The notes: generated by a model from the letters alone, not told the origin. A stretch of 31,527 bases of DNA from Saccoglossus kowalevskii (GCF_000003605.2 NW_003113962.1:66151-97677), one strand, 5' to 3'; counted from the first letter of the stretch, positions 1 to 11,139 are shown. Numbers and translations: made by a program.

Positions 1-87
1 ATATTATCTTCAATATATGGATGAAAAAGCAGACTGGATAAAATCTTTGACAGTTTATATATTACTTTGACGTTTAGCCTGACTTAC

Positions 88-543
88 CAGTATACCCAGG
101 ATGGCAGTTACACACCACGTTATTTGCAAACACTGAACATGTGGCACCATTTAGACATGTGTCATCATCACACAACCCAGTGCTGACTTCACAGTTGACA
201 CCTTGCCAATCAGCTGGGCACACACACCGATATTTGTTATCCAACTCCACACATGTCCCACCGTTATAGCAGGGATTCACAGAACAGTACCCTGCTTCGT
301 CTTCACAATGCTCACCCGTCAACCCAGGTGGGCATTTACAATAGTACTCATCAATGAAGTCTACACACGTTGAGATGTTTGGACATGGACTACTCAAACA
401 CTCGTCAATGTTTGTTTCGCAGTAAAGTCCTTCATAACCTGCCACACATTCACAGTGGAAGTCCAGAAAAAGATCTGTGCATGTCCCACCATTTTGACAA
501 GTATCAGAGGTACAAGTCTTGATCCACTCTGCACAAAAAGGAC
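88..543 (-). CDS. DNER-like: DNER-like exon 3: EGF repeats 4-7
   Basis: A 456-bp exon with acceptor CATACAG|GT and donor TACTG|GTAAGT on the minus strand, both phase 1. It completes EGF3 (P-F-C) and encodes EGF4, EGF5 (starting N-I-D-E-C, the calcium-binding consensus), EGF6, and EGF7 up to C-N-C-H-P-G-Y-T-G. The final Cys of EGF7 must lie on the next exon, left of the window. The ATG at 577 belongs to intron sequence and is not a real start. Confidence 0.8.
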
Positions 544-3319
544 CTGTATGAGACAAATTATTGTGATTAGTTTTCATTCAAATCTACAAAAATAATATAG
601 ACCATAAAAACTCAAAAGCTAAATGCATAATTTTATAGCGAACATGTTCTAACCTGGTTTCCAGCCATTTTGAGTACACCCAACATTGGCCTAATGAATT
701 GCTATGCAACTACGTAGTCGACTGATTGGCTGTCTCCATAACTTCAGTACATTGTTATTGGGGGAATACACATGCACAGACTGACTTGTATGCAAGACCC
801 AACCACTACACTCCAGACCATTGATTCACTAGTCTATTATATATAAAGTCTCACGATCATAGGTGCCATCTAGTCTAACGTTTCAAAAATGAGTTAAAAC
901 TGTATTCTTTTAGTTAACGCTAGTATAATACGTTATGCATAATATTGCAGGAAAATTTCTCAACAGAAGTACCATTTATAAACCCATAGGGAAGTGTACA
1001 GGGAAGTTTCTGTTTATTCTTTGTTGTTGGAAATATTGTTCATAACAATTTGTTGAGATACATGGAAATAAAATATACAAATAATGCAGTATATTTATAT
1101 TAGCACAGTACTTGACAGAAAGAAACCATACAGTACATGTATTAATATGTACATTTACCCATTTTATTAACAAGCCGGGTTTATTTACACTGCTATCCCA
1201 TAATATTACTACTGCATGTCAATCAACTTTTACAAAGTGTTATGAGAGTATCAGGTTACAAACTCAATTTGTACAGTTGAGTTATTACTGACAGCATCTG
1301 TCCTCATTGATTGAAACAAACTACCATATTTACACTATATTTCACATTTCACTAATATCTTCAGCCAGGTCATGGGATAATCTCTAGTGTCTGTGTTATT
1401 GGTACCATCATTTCAATTGCAATTTCTTTACCTTGTTCTAATTGGTTGATTGCATGTTTTTTATAACGCTATTAAATAGACAATATACCACAGTTTCCTG
1501 TGTTTAGGAGGAGGTGAATAACATACAGTAGGGTAAAATCCTCCTGTCAACCAAAATCGGCGAAATTGTTATTTTGCGTTCGGAACATTGCATGCAATGA
1601 AGAGCATTGTAACCCTTGGGAATTTTGAGTTCCAAAAAAATGCATGAAAAAAAAATCTTTTGGAATTACGCAAACAACGCCAAAAAAAAATGATTGCTGT
1701 TTGCAGTGGTTCACTCATGGATTCAGAAGTTTTGCCAATCAAAACATAATTGGGTGCACAACAATAATCGGTGTTCATATTTTTTTGAAATTATGTCAAT
1801 TTTACATATATCAAATTAGAATTGTTAAATTTTCTAAATAGTTGCAATAAAGATCGGCTTTATCTTATCTTTTATCTCTATCAACATCAATATGACTGAT
1901 AATGCACACTATAACAGTAAATGGCACCAGACAAGTGGGCACCTAGTGGATTTTGATGAAAGTGAATGCAAAGCGTTAATCTCTCTACAAACATGAGTAA
2001 ATAAAAATATTTGGTATGTGCCCAGATCTTGTATCTTTGTATACACAACTATTGTTCTATTGTAAACATAGATTGGCCAGCAGGGGAACGGTCAACAGTC
2101 AACACCAGCAACTTTCAAAATGGGACAATTGTTTAGTCACAACTCAAGCAGCTGTTAGTCAATTCACAAGTGAGTTTGCCAACTTGCATCAACCAAAAGT
2201 CACATGGGCTGTTGAATTTAATGTACAGTTGTATTGTAATGTCCGCAGCAGAAACAAATTCTTTTGATTAATATATATACTGTCTTACCTGTGTAACCTT
2301 CTTGGCATTCACACTGATACATACTAGACGACAGTTGAACACAAAAACCATAATTACAGACACCGTCACTACATTGTCCAACTAAACTAGAACACTCTGG
2401 TCCTGAAAAGAAAATATAATATGCAAGAAAAAACTATTATTTGTGACAATGAAAAATGTAAATATATAACTGATATATCAAGAAAATCTTAAGGATAAGG
2501 CTGATTCAAAATGAAATTTTTATAACATTTTCATTTTATTAATAGGTACTTACCGGCAAATCCTGGTGGACACTGGCAGGCAAATAAATTCCCAGCATGC
2601 CCTTGGATCATATCAATACATGTGCTGTTATAGTTGCAAGGGTTACCATGGCAACCATCAATCTCCTCACAATAGTCTCCGCTATATGGTGGATTGCAAT
2701 CACATTGAAACATACCGTCTTGCCGTCTGCTAAGGCAAACACCTTGGCCACTGCAAGTTTGTAAATTAGTATTCGCTTCACAGTTTCTTGGCTTCACTGT
2801 TACATTGAGTCGAAGACCAAAATCGCATCGGGAGAAAGCACCATCCGGAAGCTGTGCAAAGAAATTCACTCCAGGTTGCAGTAATGAAACATCAACAAAA
2901 ACAGTTTCAATCGTTGCATATGGAACAACTCTCAAAGCATCCGGATACTGGTCACCTGGACAATCAATGAAATCCTGGTCAGAGACTCTGGCTGCATCTA
3001 TATGTGGTAAAGGTATACCAGCAGGCACTAAGATTAGGAAGTCACCTTCCTGCATCTCTACAGGGCATAACTGAGGCAGATAAACAATACGAGAATTTTC
3101 AATTCCATGACATTCTTTGTAAGTGTCGCAGACTTGATCCAAAGACCAGGAAACCGTAATGTTAACAGGATTGTCTCTCCATATTGTCACATCACTATGG
3201 TTACAAGAAATGCTATTCACTTGATAAATGTGGAATAACATTAAACTCATCCACAAACAAATATCCATAGTTACTGAAGAGGCAAGCCATGGCATCAGCT
3301 TTATTCCACAAGCCGACAT
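88..3319 (-). CDS. DNER-like: DNER-like multi-EGF receptor, 5' part (partial gene)
   Basis: Exons in transcript order are 3319-2554, 2402-2289 and 543-88. All have GT..AG borders and all junctions are phase 1, so the reading frame stays open for about 445 residues before running off the left edge. A hydrophobic signal peptide lies at about residues 18-36. It is followed by a Cys-poor module (about 39-178) and then seven EGF repeats, the seventh unfinished at the last donor. The order of N-terminal beta-rich module, then CSGQGVC-type EGF, then a second EGF with an inserted G-H-A-G-N-L-F stretch matches my memory of the middle of vertebrate DNER, a neuronal transmembrane Notch-pathway ligand. 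Family membership is moderately sure; orthology is inferred. The transmembrane segment and cytoplasmic tail would lie outside the window. Any large EGF protein with a similar head is the alternative. Confidence 0.75.
544..2288 (-). other. Intron 2 of the DNER-like gene
   Basis: About 1.75 kb of A+T-rich sequence between the EGF exons. The short ORFs here (976-1173, 1569-1841, 2016-2267) have no splice context or recognisable motif. I see no RNA gene or element that I can support. Confidence 0.7.
2289..2402 (-). CDS. DNER-like: DNER-like exon 2: third EGF repeat
   Basis: This 114-bp phase-1/phase-1 exon has acceptor TTTTCAG|GA and donor ACAG|GTAAG on the minus strand. It supplies the last Cys of EGF2 (G-P-E-C) and almost all of EGF3, with Cys pattern QCSDGVCNYGFC...YQCECQEGYTG. 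A symmetrical phase-1 EGF exon is the classic unit of EGF-domain shuffling. It is too short for an ORF filter of 60 codons. Confidence 0.8.
2554..3319 (-). CDS. DNER-like: DNER-like exon 1: signal peptide, N-terminal module, EGF 1-2
   Basis: The first ATG is at 3319-3317, but Met18 starts a better signal peptide (MDICLWMSLMLF), so either Met may be used. Residues 39-178 form a module with Cys at 39, 64, 70, 85, 120 and 165. Possible N-glycosylation sites are N40, N53 and N172. EGF1 spans about C180-C217. EGF2 begins at C223, has NST at 231, and is completed by the next exon. The exon ends at a consensus donor (reverse strand GCCG|GTAAGT, phase 1). The plus-strand ORF at 2805-3074 is only its antisense shadow. 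Confidence 0.78.
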
Positions 3320-4654
3320 TCTGAGCTATTTAGGAAGGCAGTATGGAAGTATGTCAATGTTAATTTCACATCGCTGACAGAATTGAATGCAGCAATCACA
3401 TGACCATTTGTTTACTCTAATCACAATAGTATCTATTGTAGAATGTACTTTTGTTTTTTGAAAACACAACAGAAACAATTTATTTTCATTCAATAATTCT
3501 CATTGTCATATCTAATAATTGTCATCCTTTGAAAAATAATTTCAGAACATCTGTTTAAAATTAATAAAAAGATCACAGCTTAAAAATCAAAATCACACAC
3601 TAAGTCTGACCTGAAAATCTAATTTGCATCAAAATGAACAGTGTTCAATTTTAGTGTAATTTTGTTGGCACTTTTATATAATTTGCAAAATTTATAATGA
3701 ATCTAACTGTACTTTATTTCAAAATTTCTTACATATATTTACATATAACATATTTCAAAAATATACTCAATTTCTACAATTAGAAAAAAAAATCAGAAAA
3801 TAATAGGTACAACATTAAAATAAGATTTTATATAAATGATATTCTACTATGAATTTATTTATGCTCACTTATGAAATGGCAAAATGACAATAGTAAACTT
3901 GCGTTGGCAAATCAGTATAGAAAAAATCAACACAAAAATAATTGCCTCAAAATGACATTGCATTGCAGAATAAACCAAAAGCATCTCAGAAAGCAGAAAA
4001 ATACAAAAATTGCATAAATTATTTCATTTATATTTAAATTACATTAACACCTAAGGATATATTAATAACATATTTATATTTAAATCATAATGATATAGCT
4101 CTCATACAAGTGTGGGTAGGAACATTTGGTTAATATAGTATAGTGAAAAATTGTATTTTATTATCTCTCGCTATTAATCAAATTTTGAATAATAGGTTTT
4201 GTCACTTCAATGTGCAGTTATGTTATAATTTGTAATATACGAGGACTATTATTCCTCGTAACATATGGTAACTGTGATTTGCATATGTCAACATGTGATT
4301 AACCGACTATTAATCTGTTTTTTCTGTCACGTAAGTGTCATTCTGCAGTGTCGATGGAAATTAATTCTTTTCAAACAGAGAAGTGATCATTGTTTTTCTG
4401 AAAAAAAAAAGTTTATAAAAAAAATTATTGCAAAAATACATAGGAACTTACAGCTATGCAAGAAAGTATGGAAATAAATAAGTAAATGTGACATTGCTCA
4501 ATTTGTGTAGGATACCCAATGGTTTGAACACATACTGGTTATTGACAAAACAATGTGTCAATTTTTGGACTACTATAGTTGAAAAATGATAATCCTAGGA
4601 AAGAAATTGGTAGTCTACTAGAAATACAAGTATATCTGTGAAAGAAAAGGTTAG

Positions 4655-4866
4655 TACTGTAAAATACTTTATTTTAGCTGGAATTAATTTTTGCTGAAAA
4701 CACTTTTTAAGCATTTTGCATATAATTTATTTTCACTGATTTTTGACAAGTTAAATGTGAAACATAAGAAAAAAAGTATATCTGCTGGATTTTATTTTCA
4801 CTGAAACATTCCATCAGCGAAAATAGTGAAAATTAATTCTAAGTGAAAATAAAGTATTCTACAGTA
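4655..4866. mobile_element. 212-bp MITE, Tc1/mariner-type (TA target)
   Basis: The left end reads TACTGTAAAATACTTTATTT and the right end is its near-perfect inverse (AAATAAAGTATTCTACAGTA, one extra base). The outer TA fits a TA target-site duplication. Internal words ATTTTCACTG and CAGCGAAAATA recur in the copy at 16197-16408, which also measures 212 bp. It has no coding capacity. Confidence 0.65.
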
Positions 4867-6699
4867 TTTATTTTTTTCCTCCAATGTTAATGCACATTCA
4901 CAATAATCAAGAGTCACAATTCTTTATTACTGATACAAAATATAATTATTTTTCAATTACTGAACTTGTACATCAATTTGCAACACGTCATATAAATAAT
5001 AAAAATATTCTTTGTATAGATTATTGTATTGAAACTTGTATCAGAAGGGCGTGTTCACAGAAATTGAGGTACAATAACCTTTGACCTCACAGTGATCGTT
5101 TCACATACATAAAGATTTGACAAATACATTCATTGTTCAAAGAAACTTAATTAAAAGTTAAAATATTGCAATTATTATACCTTTGAAAAATAAATATTGA
5201 TATCACGGCCACTTTTATTAAACAAAATTCTGGGATCCAAACTATATTATTTGTTATTTTTCAATTCGCAGTACTCGAGAGTTGACCATTATGAATCATA
5301 CACAATATATTATCCTTAGTCCTGACAGACATAAGCTGCAAATATTAATATTTAATATACAAACAAATAACATATGTATTTAATGTGATATTGCTTAAGT
5401 ATATTTTATTTTACAAAATTATTAGTTAATATTTCAATTAAGAGAATAATTAGGATGTAATAACCATAATATAATAATAAAGTGGTTTATTGCCATAATA
5501 TAAAATGTAATGGGTTTTCACAGCAGTGTAGCATTTTTATTTAGAATTCAAAATGTTCAAAAAGAGTTAACCACCAAATATTTATCTCTATGTTATTTTA
5601 CCGTAATGCATTATCAATATTCAATTGGTGCAACTGTTAGGCAGCTGTATCCTTTATTTAGCATATCTACCCCGTAACCCGAGCATTTTCAGTTGTTGAG
5701 TTGGGTATTATGATATTAATATTTAGTAATCCCAGGGTTACATGGGCATGCATACAACGTTGAACGGGAGAGAATATGTAGAATGCCAATTTTGAGTCGC
5801 AAACATTGGCGAACATTTCCAAAAGTAGAAATCAAATCACCTGGCTGAAAAAAACAAGATTATTTGTCTTATTGAAATATTTTTAATGCCATAATTTTGC
5901 TAATGATTTTTTTTTTCTATAATTTATTTTTCAACTTTGAACCAATTTCCCATTTGGCTACAGCTTTTGATAAACATTTTTATAAAAAAAATCGGTAAAA
6001 TTATGTGGCTTTAGTTTTGGTGTTCAAGGAGTTACACTGAAATTGAGGTTGGAGATTGGCAAATAATTTATTCATATACAATCTTTTCAAACTCAGGTTT
6101 CATCTAGTAAACCAATAAATAACTCAAAATATTGTTGAATAATAAAGCTTCTACTACCATCAACAACAACAACTATCACTTTGACCACCTGTAACAGGTA
6201 AGCTATATTCTTACTACAGTTACTAACAAGTCCAGAGTGTTTACATGTAATAACCAACTTTAGATCAATATTATTACAATCATTTGTGATGAATTATTTA
6301 GACAATTTATTTGTATTGATTTTTAATAATGTACTAGTTTATCAGTGCTGGATCCAGGCATATGCCCGCTTACTTCCATGTGGAAGTCAGATTTACCATA
6401 AAGAAAACCAGGATCTGCTACCGAGTAGGGCTCAAAATTATTTCTTAGATCCCACATGAATAACTTGATGCAACGCAAAATAATCAAATATTTCAGTCAC
6501 GATTTCAATCAATGTAAGGTACTTTTAGTAATTATGGCCTGAAATTGAGTTCCTGCAACGAACAATGTTTAAGCCAAGATAGCTATTTAAATGTAAAACA
6601 TAATAAAAACACACTAATTTTGAAAACGCAATAAAATGTATACAGAAAAAAGTTGGTGTATTTCATAGGCACTGATGCATATTAAAAGAATTCCTACAT

Positions 6700-7852
6700 A
6701 ATGGCCGCAACTGACGAGTTACGTCACCTGTGCTATTGCTAAGATCCTTCACGAAGTGATAACGCTGTGGCTGACATGTACGATAATTTGTATGCACGCC
6801 AACAGCAGTACTTGATGAACTGATCGAAAGTCCCAGTGACAAACAGTCTTTACTTAGAAAATATTTAACGGTATAAATACTCCATTGGTAGTAGATATGT
6901 TGATTCTTTACAAAAAATCAACTCGGAAGGAAATGCGAACGATCGCCATTACAGAGCTTGAAGTACATTTGGAGGCGGAATACCTGCACAAAATAGAATT
7001 CAAAACAAAGCTGGAATAAAATTGCCAATCGGTTTCTTACCTCTGACGGCCACGCGAATTAAATCCCAGTCGAATATTTCACGAGTCTGTCAACTGATAT
7101 AAAATAACGCGTATCATTGACAATAGGGGGCATAACCACGGCATGTTGACGTTCTAAACGATCCATTGAAAAGCGAAAGGAATTCCTTTATTATAACAGG
7201 TGGAGCTAAATAACGTGCGCAGACGGGGTTACTTTTCAATTCAAACCGCGCATAACCAGCTGACTCCCTGGCTTACTCGCCTCTCGCTACTGAGCCATTG
7301 AAATTTCTATCATTCCGGCCTTTTGTTGTATATTTTTTAACAAAAGCATTCGCAACCACCAGCGACATCTTTAGTTGTTTGATTTAAATTAAAGTGTATT
7401 TTTTCAAAACGGGTATTAGGGTTTATAATCGGCGCCGTCCTAGGGAGTCATTATGCATTGCTGAGTACAAAATGGCTGGGCCCATTCATAAAATGGCTTT
7501 TCGTGTTAACAACAAAACAATGTCGTGATAAACTACACTTTATATTGTTATAGTGGTTGGCACCAGAGGTTAGTATTATTATACGTTATATGTTTTTATA
7601 GTAAAACTGATCGTCAAATACCGATTGTCAAATAAATCATTCAACCACGATACACCCTTGCGTTTCGACATTGATACCTGTCGATTTCACGTTCTGCATC
7701 GTTGTTTCCGGTACATTGCACCCCTCGTATTCATTTTTGTACAGGATGTATTCTGTCGTTGCCACGGTGCTTATTACGTATGGATTTATAGATCTCTATA
7801 ATCGATTGCCTTCATTTCCACAGAGTCCACAGAGCCGTACTCTGCCGTAATC
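6700..7852 (+). promoter_or_regulatory. Probable promoter / 5' UTR region of the MKRN2OS-like gene
   Basis: This is CpG-richer than the flanks and lies directly upstream of the ATG at 7853. It contains a half CRE (TTACGTCA near 6719), two AAATGGCT motifs near 7471-7497 that resemble YY1-type sites, and a possible 5' UTR donor GAG|GTTAGT near 7568. No TATA box is obvious. The transcription start cannot be placed from sequence alone. Confidence 0.35.
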
Positions 7853-8061
7853 ATGTCGTCTTTGGGTGTGCTGTGTTTCAACCATTGCAGTCCCGTCAAT
7901 ATATTTTGTTTTGAAATGCCCGATAACTGTCCACTATGTGGTACTTTACTTGACGTATCACCCTGCCAGTCACCGCCTTTCAGAATACCTAGTCCCTTTG
8001 CTAATGGTATAACCAAACCGTATAGTGTTGTTGTTAAACCTACAGAGGGAACTTTTCTTCA
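7853..8061 (+). CDS. MKRN2OS: MKRN2OS-like exon 1 (Cys-rich N-terminus)
   Basis: Residues 1-69 plus two bases of codon 70. It contains C8, H11-C12, C19, C26-x2-C29 and C38. The donor is TTCA|GTAAGT. The overlapping minus-strand ORF 7786-8016 is antisense shadow. Confidence 0.82.
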
Positions 8062-10286
8062 GTAAGTACATGTATAAGTGTTTTTAATTTAAGTGAAAAC
8101 TGACAGTCTTTGGAATTACACCTTAAGAATCTTTTATTTGTTTTTTGTTATCCTCAGAAGGATGGTCATAATATTAAAATACCGATAGTTAAATGAAACA
8201 CCATCTTCAAAATGAATGGTCATACAGTAACACTCAAAGTAACTTTTAAAAGACTACTACAGTAAAAACTAAATGATAGGATCAGCATACTAGTGGTAGA
8301 GTGTGACTAAAAGTGTATTCCCATGTTTAAATCCGGGATCCATGTGATGTAGATCTTATACAAGTCTGAATTAACATTCCAATTATTTATGTTTTTAGGC
8401 ATTACGAAAGAAATTCTAATCTTCATGTTGGCATTACAAGCTCAAAAGGTAGGTGTATACAGCTGTTTTTATTAATAATAATTGTTAAATCAGCTTGCTG
8501 TCTGTATAATGGGCTAGTTTTTTGCAATTAAAACATTTCCTCCACTGTCCATAGTTGCTTGTTATGTTCAGTTGTGTATTCTATCACCGTTGAGGGATGG
8601 TGATTCTATGCATCATTAATGATAGTCATAACTATTATGTAAAAAGGTGTGAATTATTTATTTATTTGTGGTGTGCTCTGTTTGTATACTCTTTTTTTAG
8701 AATGACTACCGGATATAACAAAATTAAATTAAGAAAGAAAATATATTATTAGCATGCTTTAAATGAATGGACAGTGATTTTTGGTTTTCTTCTCCAGGTG
8801 CCGTGTATAACTATGACGAGTATGGTCTACATAAAGTTAAAGATAAACATAGTTGGAAACAATCTGTAATTATACCGTTACTAGACAATCGCTATGACGA
8901 TGAATTGATGGAATTATGGGATGAATGTTTACAAAACTATGCAGTTACTAATGAGTGGGACCCAGACAAGTGAGTATAGGATCATTCCTCTATTTCTAGA
9001 TAAAAATGATTATTTGTTGCTAAGCGACATCACTTACATTACTGATAACACTTTTATTGTTAATTGAGAGCTTATTGCAGTCTGCTTTTGCATTGAAGTT
9101 CATCTCTCAGTGGTTATTTGGACCATTATTATGTTACCATGAGATGCCATGAGATGTTTTAGGACTTACTAAGTGGCATTCTGGGCTGTGAGTTACTTTG
9201 GGCATTCTGGAACGTCTGGTTACTTTGGGCATTCTGGGCTTTGGGGTTACTTTGAGCATTAATTGATGGGTCCTGTAACTGGGCATTATGGGCTGTGGGG
9301 TTACTTTGGGCATTTTGGGTTGTGGGCTACCTTCAGGCATTTTGGGTTGTGGGCTACCTTTGGTCATTTTGGGTTGTGGGCTACCTTTGGGCATTTTGGG
9401 TTGTGGGCTACCTTTGGGCATTTTGGGTTGTGGGCTACCTTTGGGCATTTTGGGTTGTGGGCTACCTTTGGGTATTTTGGGTTGTGGGCTACCTTTGGGC
9501 ATTTTGGGTTGTGGGCTACCTTTGGTCATTTTGGGTTGTGGGTTACATTTGGGCATTTTGGGTTGTGGGCTACTTTTGGGCATTTTGGGTTGTGGGCTAC
9601 CTTTGGATATTTTGGGTTGTGGGCTACCTTTGGACATTCTAGGCTGTGGAGTTAGTTGGGACATTGTGAGTTTAAGGTTACTTGGGACATTGTGAGTTAT
9701 AGGTTACGGTAGTTACTTTGGGGAACATTCTGGGTTGTTTGTTACTTTGGGACATTCTTCTTAAAGTGGGTTACATAAACTACTGAAAAAGGTTGATATG
9801 GTGGTTGTGGGTAGGATACACACACCCATGTGCTCAAATCATAGATTGTGACATACCAAGAGATGTCACATGGGATATCATTGATGTTTACCGCAGTTGC
9901 ACTTATATACTTTCATAAAACATTAATCTGATCAAGTCAGGTCACTCATAATATTCCTCTAAGAATTGTTGACCTAATTATTATATTTACAGCCATTGTA
10001 TGGCAGAAAGACAAATAAAATGTACTTATTTTATACAACCTTTAGAGAAAACTCATTATCTTACAGATATAATGAAGAAACTCACAATTGTTACGACTTT
10101 GTGATTGGTTTCCTGAATAACGTACAGTATAATGAGTTGATTGGAAAAGACCCACCGTACCTGACAAGAAAACAGTTCTGTACAGAATTCATCATTCCAC
10201 ACACCACCAAGGCTGCCCGTTACATTGATTTATACAGAAAAGTACAACAGGAAACATTTCTAGTCAAAGAAGAGTCTTATTGTTGA
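7853..10286 (+). CDS. MKRN2OS: MKRN2 opposite-strand protein homologue (DUF4796 family)
   Basis: Four exons (7853-8061, 8399-8448, 8798-8969, 10067-10286) join in phases 2, 1 and 2 to give 216 residues plus TGA. This is close to the roughly 220 aa I recall for the vertebrate protein. An N-terminal Cys-rich segment has NHC (10-12), C19 and CPLCG (26-30), and may bind metal. The core has LHVGIT at 78-83, G-A-V-Y-N-Y at 87-92, W127, then HNCYDF at 150-155 and a helical C-terminus. These landmarks match MKRN2OS as I remember it. The cellular role of the family is unknown to me. The His79...Cys152 arrangement resembles permuted papain-like enzymes (see findings). The start is the first ATG of the exon and fits the family N-terminus. 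Confidence 0.85.
8277..8345 (+). repeat. Degenerate tRNA-like sequence (possible SINE head)
   Basis: Within intron 1, TAGTGGTAGAGTG resembles a pol III A box. About 30 bp later GTTTAAATCC resembles a B box. No cloverleaf with a sound acceptor stem forms, so this is not a functional tRNA. The following word ATGTGATGTAGATCT also occurs at 11140 and, inverted, at 11484. Confidence 0.3.
8399..8448 (+). CDS. MKRN2OS: MKRN2OS-like exon 2 (50 bp, carries His79)
   Basis: Acceptor TGTTTTTAG|G and donor AAAAG|GTAGGT. The frame reads HYERNSNLHVGITSSK and joins its neighbours in phase without any adjustment. It was found from splice sites because it is too short to appear as a long ORF. Confidence 0.8.
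8798..8969 (+). CDS. MKRN2OS: MKRN2OS-like exon 3
   Basis: Acceptor TTCTCCAG|GT and donor ACAA|GTGAGT. It encodes AVYNYDEYG and the segment with VIIPLLD and ELMELWDECL, residues 87-143 plus part of K144. The ATG at 8767 is intronic. Confidence 0.84.
9134..9780. repeat. 27-bp G-rich minisatellite in intron 3 of MKRN2OS-like gene
   Basis: The core, about 9290-9650, holds some thirteen near-identical 27-bp units of the form GGGCTACCTTTGGGCATTTT followed by GGGTTGT. Decayed units flank it on both sides. Most units differ by one or two bases (for example GGTCATT or GGATATT variants). Each has three GGG runs on the plus strand. Because 27 is divisible by three, the array stays open in all three plus frames and in one minus frame (9-residue repeat PQPKMPKGS). 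These ORFs are not treated as genes. Confidence 0.9.
10067..10286 (+). CDS. MKRN2OS: MKRN2OS-like exon 4 (terminal, HNCYDF motif)
   Basis: Acceptor ATCTTACAG|A. Residues 145-216 include H150-N-C152-Y-D-F and end E-E-S-Y-C with TGA at 10284-10286. The upstream in-frame start at 9996 is intronic. Confidence 0.84.
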
Positions 10287-10345
10287 GGTTGTTTTTATAA
10301 ACTTTGACCTTTCGGCTTTGAACCTTAATACTGCAATAACCGCAC

Positions 10346-10351
10346 AATAAA
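10346..10351 (+). terminator. Polyadenylation signal AATAAA, MKRN2OS-like gene
   Basis: AATAAA lies 60 bp after the stop codon. A second AATAAA at 10544-10549 could give a longer 3' UTR. Confidence 0.55.
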
Positions 10352-11139
10352 CAGACTTGATGAATGTATTTTTTGGTGTTCACACATTTGTTCATGATGA
10401 CACTGGATTTATTTGTATCAAAAAAATGTTGTAATATCTTTTTGACAATTTAAACCATGTTTGTCCGTGTTAAATGTCAAATGCAAATTCAAAAATACTG
10501 TTCTTCTGTTTTTCCAATTTACACTGTAGTTGACCTTGCTATCAATAAATGTATTTATTATATTTTCATATTTTTTTTTAAATGTTGAACATTGACTGCT
10601 TTATAAAAAAACTGAATTTTCCACAAAGTACATTTAACAAATTTGTTATGTGTCCATGATTACTGAAATGCTCAGCTTTGCAAAGCTAGCATACCATATT
10701 TTCCCGGTCATAAGCCAAGAGGCCTCAATATGTAAAATCAGGGAAGGGAAAGTCATGGGTAAGCGTATAGATGATGACCACCTCACATTTGTTTAACATT
10801 GTAACCATGTTACCACCTTCTACAAATTATTCAAATTCCATTTTTCGTTCACCATGGCGAGCTAGGTGAAATATTACATCTTATAAGATCGTGTACTTAT
10901 GTTTTGTATCTAACACAATGATTATGTAGTGTGTGTACTTAATTATATAGTATACTGTCACAGTGGTTTTCAGGAGTTCAGGGAGTTTCATTAGAGAGAC
11001 TAATTGTCATCAGAAAAGCATATTTTGTTACTTAATTATTATATGTATATTTCTGTATTATATGTATTTATTCTAATAATAATACTATAGTATATATAAG
11101 TAAAGGATGTATAAGATAAGGGCATGCAACTAATATGAT

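Larger units (their letters stand above)
3320..7852. other. Head-to-head intergenic region between DNER-like and MKRN2OS-like genes
   Basis: Both flanking genes are transcribed outward. The left 3 kb is very A+T-rich with no credible ORF. From about 6700 to 7850 CpG dinucleotides become noticeably more frequent (for example the stretches near 6940-7110 and 7200-7320), which suggests the MKRN2OS-side promoter. No makorin coding sequence is visible on the minus strand here. A 14-base hairpin, CTTCCATGTGGAAG, occurs near 6374-6387. Confidence 0.6.

Noticed and set aside
2016-2267. An 83-codon plus-strand ORF in DNER-like intron 2
   Set aside because: No splice sites, no recognisable motif, and it lies on the strand opposite to the host gene.
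2805-3074. An 89-codon plus-strand ORF
   Set aside because: Antisense shadow of exon 1 of the DNER-like gene.
5645-5760. TACCCCGTAACCCGAG and CCCAGGGTTACATGGG as possible inverted ends
   Set aside because: Matches are too short and uneven, and no target duplication is seen.
9134-9664. A 176-codon minus-strand ORF made of PQPKMPKGS-type repeats, and three plus-strand ORFs over the same region
   Set aside because: All are products of the 27-bp minisatellite, whose period keeps several frames open at once. They lie in an intron and have no splice or start context.
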